Shown here piece by piece: positions 9,989 to 21,629 of a stretch of DNA of 64,000 nt. The notes below the pieces were generated by a model. That model ran no database searches. It saw nothing but the letters and a program-made list of their open reading frames with translations, and was not told the origin of the DNA. Every line of letters starts with the position of its first letter. Positions within the stretch are counted from its first letter, which is position 1. A program made the position numbers and the translations under genes. Source of the DNA: Gymnopus androsaceus JB14 (Eukaryota > Basidiomycota > Agaricomycetes > Agaricales > Omphalotaceae); NCBI GenBank assembly GCA_009733575.1, contig ML769524.1, positions 105,069 through 169,068 of the forward strand, written 5' to 3'.

Positions 9989-12900
9989 CTATAAGTCGTC
10001 TTCATAGGGCATCACATTCTGCATTTTCTCCATCATCTCCCGAAGTTCCGTCTCAGCAAACACAGCAGCTTCTTTCGCGACCACAAGCTTCTTCTCCAAC
10101 TCGTCGGCAGTCATGCTTCGTGGACCGTTATCATCCTCCACAATACCAATATTTTCAAAGCGCCGCACAGTGTTACCGAGCCTAGGCATAAAACCGTGAC
10201 GGTCCCAACCACTGTCATTGAAGGCAAGAACAGCTCGGACCGCAGCATTGTTGATATCTCGATGCAATTCCTCCAATTTCGACAACTGTACCTCCATCCA
10301 GCGAGCGCGACGCTCAAGTGCCAACGTTAACGCGGCTACCTCGTCCTCACGGCCATGACCACCATCCTCACCAGCAACAGCGGCGGCAGTACTTTCGTCA
10401 AGGAAATCATCTCCTTTGAGCATGTCACGGAGTACGCCATCGAAAGAGGAGCTGTCGTCCCAAGTTGTGCGAGGAAGAAGACGAAGGAGGTCGGAAATAG
10501 TCTGCGTAAGGGTTTCCAATAGTTGCTGGAATGAAGAGACAGCATTATCGATGGAGCCGGAAGGTACATTGTTAGCGAAAGACCCTCCTCCAACTGAGAG
10601 AGCTGATAAAGCATGTACAAGGGGCCCATACTCCAAAGGCATTTTGGCGGCGGGGTTAATTTTGTGAAGGTCGAAGAAAGGATGTTTAAGGAGATCCATC
10701 GAAGGATTCATGATATGGATATCCTCCAAAAGCTCCTCCAGGGATGTTGGGATATGGCGTTCGAGTGACTGAGATCGCGAATTGTTTGAGCTGTTAGTAC
10801 TGTTGGTCCCTTTCGTAGCGGAAGCATGAAGAGTATCGGATGCTGCGGAGGGATTGGCAAAGTTTTCAGCAGCGCCATGGTCATCCTCTTTCGATACCCG
10901 AATTGGTTTTGCGACTGGCTTGTTCTTCTTCGGCTTTTTCGAGAGAAGTGGCACCTGGGTGATGGCTTCGAGGGGAGCTATAGGCGTCTGCTTTACGCTG
11001 GCTGCTTTCGCGTCGGAGCGCTTTTGAACTTCAGCGGCTTTAGCAGCAGCAACAGCTTTCTTAGTAGCCTTTTCTTTCTCCGCCTCCGCTGCTTTCTCCC
11101 GCTCAGCCTGAGCCACGCGCTCCCGTTCAGCCCGTATCAAACGTTCCTTCTCCCTTTCCAGCCTGGCCTTCTCCTTCTCTAATTTCTCTTGCTCGGCCTT
11201 GGCCTGTTCTAATTCGGCCTTCAAAGCCGCAGCCCTTTCCTTCTCTAGAGCTCTCTCCGCCGCTATCCGAGCTTTCTCAGCTGCTTTAGCCGCAGCTTTC
11301 TCTTGAGCTATTTTCTGACGCTCGGCAGCCTTTGCAGCAGCAGCAGCCTTCTTGGCAGCCTTACGCTCTGCCTTCTCTTGAATCTTGAGATCCTCGGTAG
11401 GCGCGGTCGTGGAAGGAGAGGAAGTATCTTGGAAAGTAGGATCGGATGATGGTAGAGCAGGGAAATCAGAGGGAGAGGAAAGGGAAGGTCCTTCCGCTAC
11501 CGGCTCAGCCCGGAGTTCTGCGACAACAGTAAAGAATACGAGGGTAAAAAGGAATAATTATCAGCGTCAGACTAGACGTGAATATCATGATTTGAGAAGA
11601 GGAAGGGAGGCTCGAGTGCTTCAATGCGGGGTTACGTTCGACCATATAAGAATACTTTGGGATCCAAAGGCGAAATGAGTCCATGTACAGAACAGAGAGG
11701 ATGAGAGGCCGAATGCATTTTTAATGCCGGGAATAGATCTTCCGCACTGAAAGCACGGCAGCTTGGTACACGGGCATCCCTCCCCTCAGAAGATAAAGAA
11801 AGTGACTCACCATGAGCATTTCCATGTCCATCATTCATAGCAGATGCAATATTATGATTTTGAAGGCCAGGAGGAAAGTTCAACCCAGGCGGAGGTCCGT
11901 ACGTCATATCAACAGGATGCATGTAGTTAGTCTCTGGAGGCGGCGCGAATCTCGCAGCAGACATGATCGCAGGGTCAGAAAATTGAGGCCCAGTTTTGTA
12001 CAATCCTTGAGAGTCTTGAAAAAATAGTCAACTCGAGGAAAGATCACCGAAAAATGAATTTCTTACCGTGTCGCATCATATTGGGTCGTTCTTGGCTGTT
12101 TTGGATAAAATCTCGAAGTTGAGCTTCGCTTAGGCCGCTGTTAGAGTCAAAGGGCTGGAAGCGAGATTGCGGCGGTGCAAACATTGACTGAGCCTGCGCC
12201 TGCGCCATCATAGGAGAAGGCATAGCAGAAGCAGTCTGAGGATATCCAAACTCGGGTCGACTGTGCAAGGACCATTGAGAGACTGCTGGCGAATGACGAT
12301 GCTCATTATGTCCGAACATGCTGGGATTTGTCTCGTTATTACTGGAACTGCTAAGTGTGGAGGATATCTGTAGAGGCGATGAAGCAGTGGTAGTCGTTCG
12401 AGGACCATGGCGTGCAAATCCAAACCGAGAAACTCGAGGAACGGTATCATCGTCAATAAGACTGGGTTTGGCGGAGGTGGCAGATGACGAATCATCAGCA
12501 CCATCAGAGAAAGGATTGAAAGAACCCATGTAATTCGATCTGCCGGACGGTTGGCTCTCGATTGGTGTCATAGTGCGATGGACTGAGACTGGATCAAATA
12601 TGGCATGGGAAGGGCTGTGAGGGTACGGAATCCCCGGAGGCGTTACGAATGCAGATGATGAAGTAGGAGCTGCGGAGCGCAATGCAGGGAAAGCATCCAT
12701 GAAGGAGGAACCGAGGAAGGGAGTCTGCGTCTCTGGCTCCAGATCTGCCAAGGGTTCATCATTGTCGGCGTCATTTCCAGCTAGGTTCAGATCCAGATTG
12801 AAAGAGAAACCGCCGAAACCACCGTCAGTCTGGCTAAGGTTTTCCAACGTGCGATCGAAATCTGGGAACGGACTTTGAACCACCGCAGTGGGAAGGATGG

Positions 12901-14706
12901 ATTCTCGTCGGGCTGTAACATCGTCGAGTAATGCGCGCGCCGCATTCGACATTTGGTAGGTTGTTTGCTGAGCGAGAATGGGTGTTTGGGGTGAAGCAGT
13001 AGCGACACGAGGGGGTTGATTCAGGCTTGCTAAGCCGGGAGGAGCGGATAATCCTGGAGGTGCAGACAATCCCGGCGGGATAGCCGGCAGTCCAGGAGGT
13101 GCAGAAGGGTTGGATGATTGCACAGAATCCGTTGATCGAGGACGCATTTCTGGAGACACAGGTGCGTTTCCCTGCGACCCAGTTTCTGAATCGTCGGCCA
13201 CTGAAGGCGTTGGAGATGCCGATGCCACCTGCGCGGTCGGTTCCTTCTTTTTTAGAGTAATAGGCGAAGGGGGCTTGGGAGGAAGAGAAGGGTGAGGCAA
13301 CGGGAGGGTAGAAGCCGGTGTACTGGGGCGAGATGACACCTCTTGTGATGCAGATTTCATTGTGGCCTTTGCACGAGTGGAAGACCGTGGCTCAACTTGG
13401 GTTCGCTGCTGTCGAGTTGTTGCACTGCCGCGCTTTCGTTGTGTCGAAGAGACGCTCGCCATAGGTACAGCGGTTTGAACATTCGTCCTAGAACCCCAAG
13501 CAGCAGAGCGCGGTAAACCTAAAGAGGGAATCAGATTTTTGAGAGGGGGGATATAAAAAGAGCGCACCTTCACCGTCATCACCTCTTTTATTGGCAATAA
13601 CATTCCTGGCTCGCGTTTCCGTGGTTTTCATCGTGTGTTTTCTAATCACTAGTCAGACTGATGATCAAAGAAAAGGAACCGAGAGACATACAGTGTCGTT
13701 AGATCTTCCTTGGTGAAGCAGTCTTTTTCGTCACCCCATTCATGAAGGTTCATGCAGTTGTGGTCGCTACAGGTGACACTGCGAAGGAACGACATGCAAT
13801 ACTTGGTGGTACCATAACTTGCCCGCATAACCTCTCGACCGCCTCCAGGAGATGGACTGCCATCGACAGCAGCTATAGCGCGCGCTGCATCTTCACGTCG
13901 ATGGAACGTAATGTACACACCCACAACCGGAGTGCCACCTCCAGACTGGTTCCTCTTGACCAAAATGATCTTGTTAATCTTGCCATACTGTCCAAAGTAT
14001 TCGCTTGATCGTAAAGTAGGGATGAGCTGAGATGCAGGTGAGGTTGTATCAATTGCATTGAAGATGGACGACTCGCACCTCTTCTTTGGCAAACCTGGGT
14101 CCAATTCCTACGACATAGACAACGTTTCGCTGAACAACGCGCACGTTGGCCAAGTTACGACGACCGAGCGCGTCCAATTCTTTGCGCTCGCGCTCTCTCT
14201 GCTTTTTCTGCTGTGTAAGACGCTTATGACTAAGAGCAGACTATGAGTTTGAGTCATGAAAAATTTGGTTACACATACTCTTGAGTGGCAATTGCCTTGA
14301 ACTCCACAGCTTCGTCAGTATACACCCTTCTGCAAGCTGGACAGCGCTTATTGAGATTCTCCTTGATATGGTGCCAGCAGAAACGACAGATCTAAACATC
14401 CCAAGGTTTGCGAGTTTTTTAGATCAACATATCAAGCAAGAAATACCTGGTAACCACAGACACATGGCTTGAAATTAAGGTCGGATATATCCATTTCTTC
14501 GAGACAGAGAGGGCATTCAGCATCTTCCTGTAGGATAGATGAGATGAGTGACAATAAGAAAGACTGAAAATGCTTCGTACAGCTTCATCGTCGCTCCAAT
14601 ACGCGTCTTGAACTCCTGCCAATACGTGCGATTTCGATTGAGGCACTGAAAAGCCAGCGTGAACCACTGGAGCTGGTAGAGCATGATGCATTCTGCTGGT
14701 CGCCAT
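9989..14706 (-). CDS. NOT4: CCR4-NOT complex subunit 4 (RING E3 ubiquitin ligase), 1349 aa
   Basis: Nine exons (14706-14581, 14527-14447, 14391-14279, 14229-14079, 14026-13692, 13641-13574, 13518-12067, 12005-11811, 11517-9989) sum to 4050 nt with every junction in frame. Residues 47-89 form the C4C4 RING typical of NOT4: CPLC, CVC, CRFC and CPAC. A basic coiled stretch and VVQRNVVYVVGIGP lead into an RRM (about 140-232; YGKINKIILVKR, GVYITFHRREDAARAIAAVD), then a C-x8-C-x4-C-x3-H zinc finger at about 234-254. The rest is low-complexity Pro/Ser sequence with APPGL repeats, and a long Ala/Glu/Lys coiled coil near the C-terminus (ERAALEKE-type). NOT4 ubiquitinates stalled-ribosome and deadenylation-linked targets. 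The charged tail makes it roughly twice the length of yeast Not4. Confidence 0.95.
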
Positions 14707-15545
14707 TAATTATTTTCGGATGAAAAAATCTGAGCAAAAATCTGTAACAGATTGTGTAGTGAAAGAAAGAGAAAGACAAGTACAATGAGGCGAAGTCTTG
14801 TTTGTACGTACTTGTCATCCTCGGTCAGCGGCGCTTCGGCGCCGGCGGATTTTTTCTTTGCCCGTAAGCAGTCTCGCATATATTCGTGCTTGCAAGTTAC
14901 GCATGATCTGGTCTAGTAGCATTCCTTAGGATGAATGGATCGATAATCGTAATCGTTACTAAAGGCTAGCTTCTCTGAGAATGACATACTCCGACTCGTC
15001 ATTTCGAGCTCCCAGAAAAGCTGTGATTCGATACTTGTAGCTCCGTCAACAGATGGTTCCCAACTGGAGGGAGCGGTAGTGATACAACAATCATACTTAC
15101 TGCCACTCAGTCATAGGCTCAGAACAGCCTGGTGGTTCCCGTCGAGGCTACAAATATATTAGTTCCGAAGATTCTCTCCTCACTCCAGTCTCCAGGATAG
15201 CGATCAAGGTCCGTTGCGAAAAGCCAGTATTGGATCTTGAGTGCGTAACGCGTGTTCCGGTTATCTCATAAGTAGGCCAAGGAGGACCGGCATTGAATTG
15301 GTTCCAGCGGGAATGGTACTTCATAGAACCAGACATATGGTTCCAAAGCCATCTCTCCTTGGCGAAACGTCGAAAAGGCTTGATAAAAGAGGAAAATCAT
15401 TAACATATACACCTAGTTTACAATGCATTCACAGTTGAGTCTAGCCTGAGCACCTAGACATCCTTTGGCGTGTTAATCACGAACCCGAAGCCGACCTAAG
15501 CAGCCAGGGAACGGTGAGATTCCAAAAGACAACAAAAACCTTGAC
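14707..15545. other. Intergenic; possible tiny gene on the minus strand
   Basis: Upstream region of NOT4 and downstream region of the glycosylase gene. A 62-codon minus-strand frame (15336-15148, starting MSGSMKYHSRWNQFNAGPPW) looks more protein-like than random, but I cannot place it in a family or extend it across introns with confidence. Confidence 0.3.
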
Positions 15546-16842
15546 TCACCGACTAATAACAGTCCAGTCAATCTCTGCTCCTTCACCGTACTTTTCTCTG
15601 AGCCACTCGTTCGCTAACCTGAAATGACCATTCCCAAGGAAACCTCGGTAGGCGGACAGTGGAGATGGATGAGCAGACCTATTTAGCATTGATAAGCTCA
15701 GTGAATTAGCGGTTAATACCAGCCTCGGAAAATTTACTTCAACACAAGATGTTTCGTCTAGAGAAATCAATGAGCACAAGCAAGAAATGAGTCGAATCTA
15801 CCAACCTCGTCAATTCTGATTTTTTCACAGGTTTTCTGCGCTGGGAGACCCCAAGCCATGAACACTACGCCGTTGCTGCTGGGTCGCGAAGTGACGGCTT
15901 TGATAGCCTGACCAGTAAGAATCTCCCAACCTTTTTTAGCATGGAGAGCCGGCCTTGTGAGCCCGAACAGTGAGGGAAGTATTGAGCCAGAGAACGCCAA
16001 GTCGTGCAAGTGGGCTCAGATCGCTGTAGGAAAGCAAATAAGGTTCGGAAGAGTAGCGATGAGTGAAAAACCAACCCAGTTGTAGGGATCTTAAAGGACG
16101 GTACATCCGTAGCCATCTGCTTGTATATGTTCTTCAAGGAACCAGGGAGCGCAGTTGGTGGAAGAACAGAGAATGATAAACCTAGTGCAGTTTCAGCAAC
16201 AGTAGATGTCCCAGTTTGAAAAACACAAACCATGCGCTTGGCCGACGTTGTGATATGGATCCTATGCTTGTTAGATACAATGGGAAGATAACTACTGGCA
16301 ACATACCTGTCCTAGGATGACCACCTTCACGCTATCGAGTGGGGTCAATCGAGACCAAGAATAAACGTCTTTTACTAAACGAAAAGAATTAGAATATCCA
16401 GGTAGTAAGAATGAACCAATTAAACAAACGAGGTGGGTAGATCGTGGAAGATGCGAGCTCGGTAGATAAAAATTCTTTCAGCTAACATATATATTAGTCG
16501 AGGAGTAAGGAATAACAGAAAGATACATGCCTTGGAAAAGTATGCCTTCTTAAACTCGTCCTCAAGAGCTTCGTACCACGAATGGTCCATGGTATCCTTT
16601 TCCAGTACGGCTAGTTGGACGGCAACAGTGGCTTGAAGTTCTACGGGAAGCTCGCTTGATGAGTCCCCTTTAGCATGAGCAACTGAGGATAGTGAATTTC
16701 TGAGAGAGCTGATTAGTAGATTCAACGGATTTTGGAATCTCGAGACACTCACTTGATAGTTTTACTTGTGGAAGTGACAGAAGCGAGCAACCTTGGTTGC
16801 AAGCATCCCCGTGGAAGACGTTGAACTATCGGCTTTGGGCAT
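15546..16842 (-). CDS. UNG1: Uracil-DNA glycosylase (family 1), one apparent frameshift
   Basis: Removes uracil from DNA to start base excision repair, in nucleus and/or mitochondria. Exons read leftward give [19 protein letters not shown], then [20 protein letters not shown], then QDPYHN split by an intron: the catalytic water-activating GQDPYH motif. [20 protein letters not shown] and [18 protein letters not shown] follow, then the uracil-binding loop [17 protein letters not shown] and the end DWTVISR. One intron uses a GC donor (16530). A surplus base near 15942 (CTCTCCATGC) breaks the frame between RAHKAGS and [15 protein letters not shown]; another shift is needed near 16789 if the start is 16842, although translation could begin further in. 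Because the protein is otherwise intact, I favour sequence error. It diverges from the F-box gene starting just downstream. Confidence 0.9.
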
Positions 16843-16878
16843 TGTTGAAAGAAGGTCGCGTCAAGGCGCGTCGTCCAC

Positions 16879-18613
16879 GTGCTGATCTGGCCGGCGGCCA
16901 CATGTCATGCAATGAGCGCTTGTGGCGTGTTCGTCGCGAACTGTTTTGCTGGCACCCATATACCCGTCCGAGTTCCTCAGGCTATGGACCTTTCCAGCCT
17001 ATTTGGCACCCATATACCCGCCCAAGCTTCTCAGGATATGGACCTTTCCAGCCTCTTAAACTCCAACTATGCTCCTGCGAAGGAAGAAGTAGACCAAATT
17101 CTGGACATTTGTTCAGAATCTGCTGATGACCTGGAGCGTCTGAATGCACAAATAATGCGTCTTCAGGCGTCGCTACAGTCGATTACGGCCAAACGCGACG
17201 GTATTCAGGCAAAGCTGGATGTTTACCGTGTCGCTCTTTCACCTCTTCGACGAATGCCGACGGAAGTACTGCAGGGTATTTTTCATTTGACCATCGACCC
17301 TTTCCCTGTGCTTTCTTCCTCCGAAGGTCCTCTTCTTCTTGGACGTGTATGCAGTCGCTGGAGGTCAATTTCCGCCTCTACACCGGAACTTTGGTCTGCT
17401 GTACATGTTACGGTCCCAGAGGCCTTGCACGCATACCAGGACTTTGCGCGCAAATGCGATAGGCTTCGGGAAGGCTTATCCACGTGGTTGAAAAGGGCTG
17501 GAGTGCTCCCTCTTCTACATCTCCGTGTTTTCTCGAAATGAAAACAGTTATCAAGAGGATGTCCCACAGGTCTCTAGCATGCTAAAGACTATTATACCAT
17601 TCACAAAACAGTGGGCGTATCTCAGCCTTGTGGTCCCTGCTTCCTCCTTGAAGGTCTTTAGTGACCTTCGAGGCGACGACGTTCCACTCCTGGAATCCGC
17701 TTACATTAGGTGTTCCGACACCAATCCATTCGCTTTGGAAAACACTTCCCGACATCCTCCTTTCCTAGAGACTGCTCCCTCTTTACAACGTCTCAACCTT
17801 GGTGATGCAGGTCCTCTGTTCCGTCCTGTCACACTATGGAGCCAGCTGCAATTCCTTTCGATGGACCACAACGACTGGAATTTTGGTGCTCAGGAACTGA
17901 TGCTCATTCTCGCAGAGTGTTCACAGTTGAGGGAATGTATGTTGACTATACATGCACGTACCGATACGCCTCGCGCTATCAACGACCCCATCTCAGTACC
18001 ATACCTAGAGAAGCTTTCTGTGAGCACCAATTCCATTGTCATGGCGGAGGTTCTCGATCAGCTCTGTCTGCCTAACCTTCATCATCTGCACTTGGCTGGG
18101 TATCGTGCGGAAATGACTTCCGGCGTATTGGCATCGTTGAAAGGCATGCTTCACAGGTCTCGATGCTCTTTAGAGAGCCTAAAATTAGAGGTGAAGCGCT
18201 CCACTGGCTACACCACATCGGCATTTGTAGACTTGTTGAAGACGATGCCTTCATTAAAGGTACTGGCTTTCCAAGATACAAGCAAACAAACCCCGGTCAT
18301 GGACGAGGAGCTTCTGAAAGCCTTTGCCGATCCAGTAGATGTGGTTTGTCCTCGTCTAGAGGTAATGCATATTCCCGACCGCTTTACCTTTACAGAGCAA
18401 ACTTTGGAACGGTTCATCACCATGCGACTAGACCCTCCTCCCGAGGTTACAAAGCTGCAGGCCACGTTCATTATAAGCTTCAGGAGCGGTCTAGCGAAAC
18501 GTTTCGCTCGGTTTGGAGATTGTGTCAGGGTCATAGAGGATATTCCCTATCGCAGTTTACCGTCGATAGGTCGTCCGCCCTCCCGATTCATAGAGTATTC
18601 TGACACGTATTAG
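16879..18613 (+). CDS. F-box protein, one apparent frameshift
   Basis: Typical basidiomycete F-box gene, probably a substrate adaptor of SCF ubiquitin ligases. A coiled coil (LERLNAQIMRLQASLQSI) precedes the F-box LSPLRRMPTEVLQGIF, then LGRVCSRWRSISASTPELWS. The C-terminal part is a leucine-rich, LRR-like region (LPNLHHLHLAGYRAEM, MPSLKVLAFQD) ending IEYSDTY. The first 220 codons and last 350 are in different frames, switching near 17527-17541 in a TTTT run; removing one T restores LLHLR.SRNENSYQED. No introns. The start is ambiguous: a 54-bp unit encoding GTHIP...MDLSSL is tandemly duplicated (16951 and 17005), so Met at 16984 or 17038 are alternatives. The 5' end lies 37 bp from the UNG start, implying a shared promoter. 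Confidence 0.8.
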
Positions 18614-19356
18614 AATTTTTTTCATGTTTTTAGATACCGTAGAGGGTTCAATGTTTAGTTCTTTTGTGGGTTTGAAGGATGTTTACGGTTTACATGTTGT
18701 GGTTCATAATAGAGATGATTCGTTGTATGTGGCTGCAGACAAAAACTTGGGCATAACGTGTATATTCGATGCTCCAGCGTACAGAGAAATGTGCTACTGA
18801 AAAATCGATATTCGACATAAATGTGGAGGGTTGTGAAGGGCGTTCTATTGCTAATTTGCTTGTGTATTGTATGTAGAGGGAGGAAAGGATAGATGTTTGT
18901 GAGGTAGCTTCCAAGTAGTTTCCGAACAAGTCAAGCAGAATCCACCTATATCTGAAAGAAACAGCAGAATCAGTAAACAGGTTACACATATATTGACGAG
19001 TAGGTAAATGGTCAGTTAACGGTTTTCTAGGCCGCCGCTCCTTGGAGCGTAGTGCATTACAGCATGGAGTTTGCTTAGAGCCCAGTGCGCTTCATCCTTC
19101 GAATTCTAATAAGAAAAAAATTCTCACCTATGCCAACGCAATTGGGGACAGTGTACGAAGAGACATGAGAGGAAGAAAAATGAAGACTTAGGTCACAATT
19201 TTTTGAATTTATACGTGACTGTGACGTTGATTACTGGAGGGCTGCTAAGCGCTGAAGAATAAAGATCCTTAGTAATAAAATTTAGTAATAAAATAAAATA
19301 AGAATAAAAGTGCTCAAGAAACTAGGTATTATCAAAAAATTGCTCCCGTAACCAAG
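18614..19356. other. Intergenic, no gene recognised
   Basis: AT-rich stretch between the F-box gene and the monooxygenase remnant. Short frames only; no recognisable motifs, RNA gene or repeat seen. Confidence 0.4.
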
Positions 19357-20880
19357 TTACATATCCGAATCGCTGTTTCTCCCAAGAAGCTTCAAGAACA
19401 AATCTACCCATTCGTTATCGCTTTCTAGTCCAACATCCTTTACCCAGGCTTCTGCATCTGCATCCCTCTCCACCGAGATCCTTGACTGTCTAAGCCTTTC
19501 ATTATTCTGGCCCGCCCATTTCATCCAAGGCTGGAACTCCCATTTTCTCTGGAAGATGACGCATCGGCACAGGACCAATGAGCTCGGTTGAGGTTTCTTT
19601 TGATCTGTCCGGGGCAGTTGAATCAATAGCATCTCTATGAGACTTGGATGTTATGCCTATCGGTCCCACTCAAAGCGAACTTGTAATGTCGATGCTTATA
19701 TCAAATTGTTCATCCCCGGGATACGAATGCCATCTCTCCGCCACTCTTCGACATATTCCCGTTCCAACGCGTCTTCCTCCTGTCGTCGAACATATGCAGA
19801 TGGATCCGCGAACACCCTCGATATTGCTTCTGCCTGTGCTTCGAAGAGAGGCAACGGATAACGTTTATGGGAAGACCCATGAACGCCAGAGTAGGGGTCG
19901 ATAAAGGGAAAGATGTGCTTAGCCAGCGGATATACGTGATCGCTTGAGTTCCACAAGTCGGTTTCTGGTAATGGAGAGAATGCGAGAGGATGTCCGAGCT
20001 TTAGAATGTCTTCTTTGGAAAAAGGGAAAGAGATCTCGTAGCCTATAGCGAGGATGATAAAGTCGATCTCATCTTCGACATGGTCCTTGTCGAAAATGAC
20101 TTGCCCTTTAGCTGAATCGCCAAACTCGATCACGCGAGGATAGCTTTTCTGATTCCCTTGCGACGAAGGCGAAGAGTCCGGGATGGATTGGATGACATTC
20201 TTCAGCAAAGACGAGTTCCGTAGATCAATGATATCTTTCTACCACTAGGTCCTCCTCCAATGACCAAAATCTTGCTTCCCCATTCGTTTTGCGGTCGACG
20301 AAACCAAGCAGCGTGCATAGTCTTGCCCACTGAAAGCCATTTCTCTAATCCTGGAGCTTGAGGATATCACGGTACGCGGTAATGTCCATTCGCAATTACC
20401 ACAAAATCAAAAATGTGCGTTTCGTCAGAGTAAGGACCAAGCTCAGAGGCCGTGATGACCTTGTATTTGTCTCCGGCTCGAGAGATAAAGATATTGGTGA
20501 ATCTCAACTGAATAAGAGAGCGTAGTTTGAAATGATCGCAAAATGAGTCCAGGCATTGGCGGACGATGGATGCTTTGGGGTATAGCGGCGTATTGTTTGG
20601 GAAAGGAAAAGAGGTGAGCTCATGATTGGATGAGGCAAAATCGTAAACCAGAGAGTGAGGGGAAGTCTGTATTGGAAGAGAGGGGACCCTACATCAAGGT
20701 AAACTGAAGTGCCCAGTGAGAAGTGAACAAACGTACCAAACGCCCTAGAGTCTCTTGCTTCGAATGCAGTTATTCTCCACTTGCCACTTTGTCCGGAGGA
20801 CAATTCAAAAGGAAAACCTTGAGCGCCGCCAGCGCTGCAGGACCGGCCTCTACAACGCATATTTCGCAAGGTTCACCCAT
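19357..20880 (-). pseudogene. Flavin-containing monooxygenase-like gene, broken
   Basis: Reading leftward from ATG 20880: MGEPCEICVVEAGPAALAAL resembles the FAD-binding GxGxxG start (first motif Gly replaced by Glu). WRITAFEARDSRAFGT follows in another frame, then HIFDFVVIANGHYRVP, an in-frame TGA near 20370 where PRYPQ would be expected, then HAAWFRRPQNEWGSKILVIG and GGGPSG (the NADPH-binding site). A frameshift near 20245 precedes DIIDLRNSSLLKNVIQS. The distal part has DFIILAIGYEISFPFSKED, the usual FMO 'ATG' region, and a likely C-terminal exon (FQRKWEFQPWMKWAGQN) ending at 19357. At least one nonsense codon and two frameshifts support decay. It would have oxidised small nucleophilic substrates. 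Confidence 0.7.
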
Positions 20881-21070
20881 TAAGTACCAGAGATGTGTGC
20901 TAAGAGAAAACTAGGAGGATCCATCATCGTAGTGAGGGCAAATTTCATAATCATCTTGCCACTGGGCAAAAGGCTCGAACGAGATGGAACTCGAGCTGAA
21001 CACGAACGCGTAGAATTCCGGGAAAATGGTAGCAATGATACAAGATGATCGTACAAGGTTTTTAGGATAA

Positions 21071-21553
21071 TCAGGAAAAGATGGTGCTGAAGAAACGAGG
21101 ATCGTGTATAAGTTTTATCACTTTATCCACCAGTTGCATGTCTAGTAAAAAGCAGAATAAGAGCTTGGTTCAACCAGATGAGCTGATTTCAACGCACCCA
21201 ATTCAGATCCCAGGTTTATTACGCCCGCCTTCTTCACCGTCGTAGCATCAACGACATGTCCAATTATTTCCACATACGTGGTAGTGATGTCAGAGTCCTA
21301 CTCGTGACAATTAGAAAGGAGTTCAGGAAGACTAGAAAGACAGATTACTCCAGTAAATTTAACCAGAACTTCACCACCATCGGAAGTCTGCACCGTCACT
21401 GTGTTGTCCGTTGTCTAACAATCCGAGTCAGTTATTGTTTGCTCAGACAATTGATTCACGTACGGTCAATATTTTGCAAGGGACTCGAACCATTTGACCT
21501 TGGAATCGAGGCAGAATCGCAGAGTTTACACGAGGATTGACAAATTCAGACAT
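21071..21553 (-). CDS. RFA3: Replication protein A 14-kDa subunit, 108 aa
   Basis: Four exons (21553-21464, 21414-21349, 21297-21198, 21141-21071) sum to 327 nt, fully in frame. The protein is one OB fold: MSEFVNPRVNSAILPRFQGQ, VRVPCKILT, TVTVQTSDGGEVLVKFTG, DSDITTTYVEIIGHVVDATT, KKAGVINLGSELDMQLVDK, LIHDPRFFSTIF. Length and order match fungal Rpa3/Ssb3. It is the smallest subunit of the RPA heterotrimer that coats single-stranded DNA in replication and repair. Its start codon is 76 bp from that of the oppositely oriented RAD51 paralogue, suggesting co-expression. No lesions. Confidence 0.93.
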
Positions 21554-21629
21554 GGTTGAAAGAGAAAGACAGTGTCACGCTGGGCCATGACGCGTTATAT
21601 CACGCGTTGAATTTCTTTTCCCATGCAGG
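21554..21629. promoter_or_regulatory. Compact bidirectional promoter
   Basis: Only 76 bp separate the start codons of RFA3 (minus) and the RAD51 paralogue (plus). The stretch contains ACGCGTT and CACGCGTTG, i.e. two ACGCGT-type motifs near 21590-21608, which match the MluI cell-cycle box (MCB) core bound by MBF in yeasts at G1/S. Functional use is inference. Confidence 0.45.

Noticed and set aside
10826..11182. Plus-strand frame rich in Leu/Phe opposite NOT4
   Set aside because: Antisense shadow of the Lys/Glu/Ala-rich coiled coil of NOT4; no independent evidence.
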